From the IMG/VR virus record IMGVR_UViG_3300043430_000161, positions 1 through 37,212 of that record: a stretch of 37,212 bases of DNA. One strand, written 5' to 3'. Position 1 is the first letter of the stretch. The number at the start of each line of letters is the position of its first letter. This DNA is from a virus. The notes below the pieces were generated by a model. The model searched no databases, had not been told where the DNA came from, and saw nothing but the letters and a program-made list of their open reading frames with translations. A program made the translations under genes and the position numbers. Shown piece by piece: positions 31,279 to 37,212 of this stretch.

Positions 31279-31739
31279 CAGTTGTACTCCAGCGGGCACC
31301 AGTCAGGAATGACATTGGTGGGACGTGCATGCACACGACCTGAATCACCAACCGTAGTGGTGTAAGGCAATTCTTGTTTGGCAAAACGACAGATAGGAAC
31401 ACAGCTGATAGTGCCAAAGGCACCAGTGTGATCCTTGTACTGACACCCAGAGCAGGTCTGTTGCACGATCTTACGTGCAGTCAGCTCACTGGCTTTGAGG
31501 ATGTAAGGGCCAACAGTGAACTGGTTGTGTAGCTCACTGACTGTGTAGCGGAATTGGTTACCCATATCGCTACGGCAGGTGAACACGTAACCTAGAGTCT
31601 CTTCCTGCTCGACAGACACGATACGGGCATTGCCAATTCGCATACCGTTCTTGGTCATGAGCTGGGTGCCAGGGATCAGTTCTTTGCCCAGGTTCAGTCG
31701 TTCAGCCCACTCGGGCAGGTGATAAATCTCGCTGTACAT
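31278..31739 (-). CDS. Small protein with Cys-rich zinc-like site
   Basis: The protein has 153 residues. The first ~75 form a beta-rich domain (GTQLMTKNG; ARIVSVEQEETLGYVFTCR). The second part has CSGCQY, then C, C and a C-terminal C, suggesting a zinc site. GAGGTAA precedes the ATG. Function unknown. Confidence 0.65.
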   Translation of the reverse strand: MYSEIYHLPEWAERLNLGKELIPGTQLMTKNGMRIGNARIVSVEQEETLGYVFTCRSDMGNQFRYTVSELHNQFTVGPYILKASELTARKIVQQTCSGCQYKDHTGAFGTISCVPICRFAKQELPYTTTVGDSGRVHARPTNVIPDWCPLEYN

Positions 31740-31757
31740 GTTTACCTCGAAATAGAT

Positions 31758-31775
31758 GGGGGCATTGCTGCCCCC
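31758..31775 (-). terminator. GC hairpin after rIIB
   Basis: GGGGGC and GCCCCC form a 6-bp stem with a 6-base loop, followed on the minus strand by ATCTATTTC, a weak T-tract. It may be a partial terminator separating rIIB from the next gene. Confidence 0.5.
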
Positions 31776-31782
31776 GGTGGTG

Positions 31783-33486
31783 TTACTTGCCAGCCACCTT
31801 GGTCACTTCAGTGACTTTGGTATCGCTGATGCCCAGTGCAAGCCAACCTTTCTTGGCTGCTTTCTTCTCGCGGAGAATTGCCTCAGCAATCTCTTTGGTC
31901 AGAGGCTGAGTCAACAGCGATTGAATACGCTCACGGGGTGTTGCACCGGTCGGTTTCCATTTGGGTGCCGGAACTTTCACCACGGCAGGGTGCTTAACTG
32001 GGGCTGGTTCCGGCTGGAAGGTTTTGGCTGCGATGCCGATGACACGCTCGGCCTCCTTCTCAGTGATGCCCAGACGTTCCCAGCTGACTTTGGCTGCTTT
32101 CTTGAAGCCTACCAGACGAGTCGCCGCAGCAATCTGCTCGTTCTCAGTCTTGGCTTCCATGACGGCCACCATCATCTCTTCAGCTTGTTGCTGACGCCCA
32201 GACTTCTTGTCACCGATGGATTTGGCCAAGGCCACTGCATCGACTTCAGACGATTTCTTTGCGTCCTGTTCGATGACATCCAACGATTGAGCCTGCACGG
32301 TCTCATCGAGCTTTACCTCGGCCACCTGTTCAGTGACTGGGGTAATGATCAGACCACCACCGTAACCTTCGGTGATCTGTACGGTCTCGATGATGCCGAC
32401 GTGGTTGCCTGCTGCTGCGTTGCCGAGCAGTACAGTGTCCGTCATGGGCTTATTGCGGCATACCAGACTGGCATCTTCAGCCGAGAGCTGAGCGATGATG
32501 TGGTAGCCCTTGGCACGCAGCTTACGTGCGTCACGGTGAGGCACCGCGATCACGTCTTCTGGAGCCAGCTTGGCCAGCACCGTTACGTCACCGTGGAACG
32601 CCGTAAGGTAGTCCCGGCGAGCCACATGCAGACCGTTGGAGCAGTCCACACGGCGGTTGGCGTCCACCAACTTCTCATCCATGAAAACATGGCTACCCAC
32701 TTTCTGGGTAACCTTGCTGGAATGGCAGTCAACGAACACGCCCGGGGTCTGGGTAGACTTCAGGCGTTTGTACACCAGTACCGAGCCGTCATCAGCAATC
32801 GGCAGCTCACCCTTCTGCATGAAGGTCAGCAGGTCTTCGACTGAGTGAGCACGTTTCACCGAGGCGACACGCTCAAAGAAGCGTTGCACACCGATGGCAC
32901 TGCCCAGCTTGAGGGCTACAGCCTGAATCTGGATGTCGAGTTTCTCGACCCCGGAGATCAGAGCGCCTGTGCTGGGCATAACGGCCACGACAGTTTCATT
33001 GTCGGACATTGGCTCGTGGAACTTAGCCGAATCAGCAGGAATGGCGTTGGCCATGATCTCGCTGACGGCATCTTGAGCCTTGGAATTATCCGGCTGCATG
33101 ACCATGTTGTTGCCATCTTCTTGAGGTACTTGGGTAGGGATTTCCCCCAAGGACATAAGATCAGCCAGTGGCTCCACGGGTTCTGCTTCAGGATCAAGCT
33201 CTTCCAGTTTCTCCAGCAGCCCTTTCAGGGACGACTTGAGTACACGGAAGAAACGGATGAAGCCTTTGGTTTGATCCTGCACATTTTCATAGTGCGGCAA
33301 GGCCACCAGATCGGTGGTTTCCAGATCAAAGTAGTTGTTGGCTTCGAGAGCTGGCACCAGTTTGGCAACCAGATCACGAATGCGTGGATCACCTTGAGGG
33401 ATGACAATGGTGCTGCCATCCTGTTTGTACATCGTCAGCTCGCGGGTATCGACCACGGCTGCGATGATGCGGATTACTTCACTCAT
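31783..33486 (-). CDS. rIIB: rIIB-like protein
   Basis: The protein has 567 residues. The conserved rIIB core lies at about 230-330: VYKRLKS, GVFVDCHSSKVTQKVG, VDANRRVDCSNGLHVA, and DVIAVPHRDARKLRAKGYHI. The N-terminal ~150 residues and the Lys/Glu-rich C-terminal half (with two KKAAK-type repeats around 470 and 545) are lengthened relative to the T4 protein (about 312 residues). rIIA and rIIB act together at the host membrane in T4, where they let phage grow in lambda-lysogens; in N4-like phages the pair is also present. AAGGAACATCGC precedes the ATG and rIIA ends 10 bases upstream. Confidence 0.85.
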   Translation of the reverse strand: MSEVIRIIAAVVDTRELTMYKQDGSTIVIPQGDPRIRDLVAKLVPALEANNYFDLETTDLVALPHYENVQDQTKGFIRFFRVLKSSLKGLLEKLEELDPEAEPVEPLADLMSLGEIPTQVPQEDGNNMVMQPDNSKAQDAVSEIMANAIPADSAKFHEPMSDNETVVAVMPSTGALISGVEKLDIQIQAVALKLGSAIGVQRFFERVASVKRAHSVEDLLTFMQKGELPIADDGSVLVYKRLKSTQTPGVFVDCHSSKVTQKVGSHVFMDEKLVDANRRVDCSNGLHVARRDYLTAFHGDVTVLAKLAPEDVIAVPHRDARKLRAKGYHIIAQLSAEDASLVCRNKPMTDTVLLGNAAAGNHVGIIETVQITEGYGGGLIITPVTEQVAEVKLDETVQAQSLDVIEQDAKKSSEVDAVALAKSIGDKKSGRQQQAEEMMVAVMEAKTENEQIAAATRLVGFKKAAKVSWERLGITEKEAERVIGIAAKTFQPEPAPVKHPAVVKVPAPKWKPTGATPRERIQSLLTQPLTKEIAEAILREKKAAKKGWLALGISDTKVTEVTKVAGK

Positions 33487-33496
33487 GCGATGTTCC

Positions 33497-35905
33497 TTAT
33501 TTCAGTACCATACGAAGCATTTCGTAGGTAGCGGTGAGTTGAATGGAGTTGGGGGAGTAGCGTTCCAAGTTGGTACAGATTGTCCCGTTAGCAATCAACG
33601 GGTACATCGGGCTAAGTTCCATCTTGTTGATAAGGGCCGCAAGACTCCGGTTTGGTTTGATTTTCTGCACCAACTTTTCCGCTTGAGGGAATCGACGGAA
33701 ATCTGAACTGATTTTACTGGCCATTTGAATAATGGCAGCAGCGTCAGTATCAATGTGGAGGCGGACACCAAACTCTTTAAGCAGTGTCGGGTGGTAGCAC
33801 ATACGCTTGACGATTTTGTTTGCACCATAATCGTTGTCGGTATAAAAGTGTGCCCCTGCCAGATAACGCTTAAAGTCTGGAGAGTTCACCAACACATTGT
33901 CGATGTACTCATAAATGAATGCGTCCAATTCTGGAACTCCTTTTTGTTCCAACTTAGTGGCTTGAGCTGCAGTAACAACTGCAATCTTTTCGCCCCACAT
34001 GGAATGGATGTAGCGTGATACTTCTTTGTTGAAGTAGCTGAGTGCTTCAGAGTTGTCGTTTTTGGAACGCAACACTACCCATGCGATAGGATCAGAGACC
34101 ATACCTTCTGGGGTGAAAACTTCCCGAGCACGAGACAACAGAAAGTTCCTGTCTGTACTGGAATAACTTTGAGCCAGTGTCAGATAAGTGTCTTTCTTCT
34201 TCTTGGGCTTAACTTCCGGATCAGGAAGAACAGTACCGTCAGCAGCTATTACCGGCGTACGAGTAACTTTCACTCGCTCAGGGAAATAGGTTTCTACTGC
34301 ATAGTTCAACTCTTTCAACATCAGTTGGGCAGCCACAGTTTTCAACTCTGCATCTTTACCTGAACCCACCAACATCACGTAGGTATAGCCGTGCTTATAG
34401 CGGGTCTCTTCTTTGAGGTATTTTTCAACCTCACGAATGTTACGGGCAATAATCGCATTCTTCTGAAAGAAGATATTGAGATTACTGTGATGAACGAACG
34501 CCCCCATCATGGAGGTATACATGGAACCTTCGTAATACCCTTGGTTCATGAAACAACGGCTATTAACACCTTGAAGTTCCGGGTATTTCTTCATGGCCAT
34601 GGTTATTGGTGCAGACACATATTTGGTGACCAGACCTTTAAGGGACTTGTTACGGTCATAACGCCCTTGAATGGCTGTCATGGTTCGCACCAAATCATGC
34701 CCAAGTTTCCGAGGAAGCTCACCGCGACGTTTCAGTTCAATCAACATCTTCAGCACTTGGGCTTCGATGTTGACCTCACAACCACGTTCCATGGTGAATG
34801 CCGTCATTGCACGTTGGGGGGTGTCGAAGGCTCTACCCACTGACAAGCTGATATGCCGGTGAGTGGTAAACCCCTCACGCTTCATGATGCAGTTCATGAG
34901 CATAGGCACTTGTGCTTTTTTAATCTGCTGGTTCAAGTCTGCCCGAGCTACCTGCAGAACCGTATGGTTGGCCGTGCCTTTGCTGTACGGCTTGTACTTC
35001 TTCAGCAGAGCAGTAATGGCTTCCACCGTGGCATCGGTCAGGATCAGCGTTTCACGGCTGGGAGCGATGGTAATGGTGTCTGGTTCAGCCATGAAGATGA
35101 TGGACGTGTTGTGCCACAGGGCATCCATGTCCCGGCTGATCCGCTGGAACATTTCAGCGTACTGATCATGTTCAGGGATCGGATACACCACGTTGCCATA
35201 ACGCAGTTTGACGCGACCACGGATGGTGCAACGGTGATCGTTGATCAGGTAGCCAGTGTTGCTTTTGCTCATTGGCAGAACCAGATCAACCACTTCGTCG
35301 TTCAGTTTGACTGGAATCTCACCGAACTGGATCACTTCTTTTACCAGTTGCAGGAAGGTGTCCACGTCACTGGAGTTCAGCATGCTGAAAGAGACTTGCA
35401 TGCCAGTCTCAGTGGTAGGCATGTCCACGATCTTGTTGATGGTGGGCTTGCCCCCTTTCTCCATGGACGATTTGGATACCCGGTACACCGTCTTGGTGCC
35501 TACATGGTGGGATACCACCTCGAAGTTGTCGGTGTAGGCAAACGGTGCCTTGGAACCAAGGCCAAATCCACCAGTGACGGTGGAATCGTCACGCTTAGTG
35601 GAGTTACCGTAGGTGCCATAAATCTCACCGATCTTGGCGTGCGGAATACCGAAGCCAAAGTCACGAACGGTAACACCACGAGAGTCAACGGTGACTTCGA
35701 TGGGGCGATTGGTAATACCCGCAGCAATGTGGGCGTCCCATGCGTTACACACGATCTCACGCACGGTGGCCAACTTGGGGTAGGTGTACAAGGTGGCCGA
35801 GAAGATGTGCATCAGGGCAGCGTCATTGCTGACGCCCATGGACACCGACTCTTGGTTACCAAGAACGGCATGGGTGATGTGGCTGTCTTGTTGGGAGACT
35901 TGCAT
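33497..35905 (-). CDS. rIIA: rIIA-like protein with GHKL ATPase domain
   Basis: The protein has 802 residues. The GHKL ATPase motifs are clear: REIVCNAWDAH (Glu50, Asn54), RDFGFGI (Asp82, Gly84, Gly86) and GGFGLGSKAPF (112-122). The rest is a long helical and strand-rich region without recognised domains. Length is close to T4 rIIA (725). AAGGAAGCATCCC precedes the ATG. It is presumed to work with the rIIB-like product from the next gene. Confidence 0.85.
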   Translation of the reverse strand: MQVSQQDSHITHAVLGNQESVSMGVSNDAALMHIFSATLYTYPKLATVREIVCNAWDAHIAAGITNRPIEVTVDSRGVTVRDFGFGIPHAKIGEIYGTYGNSTKRDDSTVTGGFGLGSKAPFAYTDNFEVVSHHVGTKTVYRVSKSSMEKGGKPTINKIVDMPTTETGMQVSFSMLNSSDVDTFLQLVKEVIQFGEIPVKLNDEVVDLVLPMSKSNTGYLINDHRCTIRGRVKLRYGNVVYPIPEHDQYAEMFQRISRDMDALWHNTSIIFMAEPDTITIAPSRETLILTDATVEAITALLKKYKPYSKGTANHTVLQVARADLNQQIKKAQVPMLMNCIMKREGFTTHRHISLSVGRAFDTPQRAMTAFTMERGCEVNIEAQVLKMLIELKRRGELPRKLGHDLVRTMTAIQGRYDRNKSLKGLVTKYVSAPITMAMKKYPELQGVNSRCFMNQGYYEGSMYTSMMGAFVHHSNLNIFFQKNAIIARNIREVEKYLKEETRYKHGYTYVMLVGSGKDAELKTVAAQLMLKELNYAVETYFPERVKVTRTPVIAADGTVLPDPEVKPKKKKDTYLTLAQSYSSTDRNFLLSRAREVFTPEGMVSDPIAWVVLRSKNDNSEALSYFNKEVSRYIHSMWGEKIAVVTAAQATKLEQKGVPELDAFIYEYIDNVLVNSPDFKRYLAGAHFYTDNDYGANKIVKRMCYHPTLLKEFGVRLHIDTDAAAIIQMASKISSDFRRFPQAEKLVQKIKPNRSLAALINKMELSPMYPLIANGTICTNLERYSPNSIQLTATYEMLRMVLK

Positions 35906-35916
35906 GGGATGCTTCC

Positions 35917-36075
35917 TTACAGGGTAGTGGTGGTTTTGGCTCGTGCAACACGTAGCCGTTGATTCTTGAGGTGAGTCACCATTTGCAGGTGAGCAGGGTT
36001 ACAGCACAACCGTTGGTTGCACTTGTCCACCCGTTTTTCATGGATGGCTTGGGCCACTTCTTCAAGTTCGGTCAC
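35917..36075 (-). CDS. HNH-like fragment or small HNH-related protein
   Basis: The product has 52 residues from a GTG at 36075 overlapping the previous stop (GTGA). CNQRLCCNPAHLQMVTHLKNQR matches the second half of an HNH nuclease, including Cys pair, NP.HL and N. The first half with the catalytic His is absent, so it is probably inactive or a DNA-binding relic. A longer frame from an ATG at 36135 overlaps the preceding small gene. Confidence 0.5.
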   Translation of the reverse strand: MTELEEVAQAIHEKRVDKCNQRLCCNPAHLQMVTHLKNQRLRVARAKTTTTL

Positions 36076-36242
36076 GGGTTGTACCCACAATGTGGTGGTT
36101 GGTCGTAGAACAGAGTGCGAGGCACTACTTGGCATTTAGCTTCCAGTTGCAAAGCAAACAGCAGAGCATCGTCTTCATTGGCCAGTACGGCATAGATTCG
36201 GCCAGGGGAATTGCCACAGTCTTCAACGAGATAGACTTGCAT
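36072..36242 (-). CDS. Small conserved phage protein
   Basis: The protein has 56 residues. MQVYLVEDCGNSPGRIYAVL, then EDDALLFALQLEA, with QPPHCGYNP at the end, resembles a short phage protein found near early genes. GGAG lies seven bases before the ATG. Its reading frame overlaps a longer HNH-like frame, but the ribosome site favours this one. Confidence 0.65.
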   Translation of the reverse strand: MQVYLVEDCGNSPGRIYAVLANEDDALLFALQLEAKCQVVPRTLFYDQPPHCGYNP

Positions 36243-36261
36243 GGTGACTCTCCAGAATGAG

Positions 36262-36283
36262 AAACCCCTCCGAAGAGGGGTTT
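36262..36283 (-). terminator. Terminator after the DNA polymerase gene
   Basis: A 9-bp perfect stem AAACCCCTC/GAGGGGTTT with a 4-base loop lies four bases past the polA stop on the minus strand, followed by a short T-rich stretch. Confidence 0.8.
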
Positions 36284-36286
36284 GGT

Positions 36287-37212
36287 TTACGCAGGGTTGA
36301 GGATTTCCTCCTTGTGCTTTTTACAGACCTCGACAATTTTCTGGTGAGGGCAGTCGTTGGGCAGGGTCACAGAATGTGCCCAGTCCGGCCAGAAAATGTC
36401 CAGAGCTGCTCCCAACTTCACTTGATCATGGTGAAGCTCAGGCAGTTTCTGCCAGCGCATCTCATCAATCAGGTTGTTGTTTGCCCACTCGATCACATCC
36501 AGCCGATCACGAATGATCAGGTAGATGGCGTCATGGATGAGGGCCACAGGAAGGATGTCGTTGCGAAACGGTGAAGCCCAGACCTTTGCCATAAAGGCAT
36601 TGGCTGCCCGGTTGTTCAGCAGGCCGTAAGACTGGCCCAGTGCGTTACCGGCTGTGCGTCCTTCTGCCTTGGAGGCTTGGGGAACCTTGGGGCTATCCCA
36701 GATTGTTTTGGCCAGCAGTGGTGTACGCACTCGGAGACCGAATGCAACCTCCACATACCCATCCCTACAAGCACGCCGGAGGCGTTCTTCAACGTAATCG
36801 TCGCTGACCTTATAGAGATCGTGGTAGTTGGCCTCTACTTTATTGGACTTCTCCTCTGACCAACCAAGGTTGTTCATCAGAGTGTAAGCCGTGCCTTGGT
36901 AAGTCAGGGCGAAGGTCGGAGCCTTCGATTCCTGTCGCAACGGGTGATCCATTGCCTTCAGCTGGTTCACTGACTTGGGATCGTCCATGTCAATGATCAA
37001 GCCTTCGGCCTTCAGCTCATCAGCGAAGTAGCTGCATGCACGCAGACAGTGCCCGTCGTAGCCCTTGATGTAGACGTTGAGCTTGTTCGGGTCTTTGGTT
37101 GTCAGCGCAGAGATGTAGTCTTCCAGCGAGTTGAAGTCAGCCCCCACAAATAGCCAGCCATCTGGAGCTGCAAAGCAGCTTTTGATCAGCTTGCCGAACG
37201 TGGAGTTGGCCG
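36287..37212 (-). CDS. polA: DNA polymerase, family A, C-terminal part (runs off the window)
   Basis: At least 308 residues are visible; the frame is open to the right edge, so the gene starts beyond base 37212. Motif A reads LFVGADFNSLEDYIS, motif B RQESKAPTFALTYQG, and motif C LIHDAIYL. These are the three palm and finger motifs of family A polymerases, in order. Just before motif A, NSTFGKLIKSCF is the family's lead-in. In motif C the usual HDE is HDA. It is the replicative polymerase of the phage, followed by a terminator. Confidence 0.9.
   Translation of the reverse strand, partial: ANSTFGKLIKSCFAAPDGWLFVGADFNSLEDYISALTTKDPNKLNVYIKGYDGHCLRACSYFADELKAEGLIIDMDDPKSVNQLKAMDHPLRQESKAPTFALTYQGTAYTLMNNLGWSEEKSNKVEANYHDLYKVSDDYVEERLRRACRDGYVEVAFGLRVRTPLLAKTIWDSPKVPQASKAEGRTAGNALGQSYGLLNNRAANAFMAKVWASPFRNDILPVALIHDAIYLIIRDRLDVIEWANNNLIDEMRWQKLPELHHDQVKLGAALDIFWPDWAHSVTLPNDCPHQKIVEVCKKHKEEILNPA

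Noticed and set aside
31756-32844. 362-residue plus-strand frame across rIIB
   Set aside because: Antisense shadow of rIIB, with biased His/Leu/Cys-rich composition.
34853-35962. 369-residue plus-strand frame across rIIA
   Set aside because: It is antisense to the GHKL motifs of rIIA; no ribosome site or recognised motif.

Overview
This window comes from a tailed double-stranded DNA bacteriophage. It has a replication module (family A DNA polymerase, helicase-primase, Cas4/RecB-type nuclease, a Sak4/RecA-like ATPase, a putative ssDNA-binding protein, a RuvC-like resolvase), nucleotide synthesis genes (B12-dependent ribonucleotide reductase, ThyX), rIIA/rIIB homologues, a tail tip and fibre cluster, and a lysis cassette. 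Genes are tightly packed, with frequent ATGA, GTGA, TTGA and TAATG overlaps. No integrase, repressor, tRNA or CRISPR array was seen, so a lytic lifestyle is likely. The fibronectin-like tail-tip protein favours a flexible non-contractile (siphovirus-like) tail, while several genes (Gp49 family, rIIA/rIIB, helicase-primase block) recall N4-type phages. The mixed base composition and Gram-negative-type small genes suggest a proteobacterial host, but the host cannot be fixed from this sequence.

Layout. Positions 1-3510 (+) are the 3' part of a very large virion-type protein, ended by a strong terminator. Positions 3540-3730 hold two strong RNA-like fold-backs and no gene. Positions 3753-15861 (-) are the replication and nucleotide operon. 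Read from its right end it runs thyX, nrdJ, a CWC zinc protein, a roughly 300-base structured leader, a possible DNA-binding protein, a DUF3310-like protein, nuclease, helicase-primase, Sak4-like ATPase, ssDNA-binding protein, TerB, several small genes, a Gp49-family protein, a Tad2-domain protein, a RuvC-like resolvase and a small acidic-tailed protein. Positions 15969-25677 (+) are tail tip, fibre and lysis genes, followed after a terminator by further structural-type genes (25818-27574). Positions 27588-37212 (-) hold small early-type genes, a holin-like membrane protein, rIIB, rIIA, a small HNH-like protein and the 3' part of polA. One plus-strand gene (30103-30573) is inserted in this minus-strand cluster.

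Most notable observations. (1) There is a textbook -1 ribosomal frameshift signal at the end of the tail-tip gene: slippery A AAA AAG, an immediate stop, a 5-base spacer and a perfect 8-bp stem. It would fuse the tail-tip protein to the next reading frame, the first of three related tail modules. (2) Two non-coding structured regions, about 9 kb apart and on opposite strands, share the motif GGTGAACCYGTAA followed by CCCCAG. (3) The putative ssDNA-binding protein and the small acidic-tailed protein both end in the same tetrapeptide, SLFS. (4) A Tad2-like anti-Thoeris domain is fused to a phage N-terminal domain.
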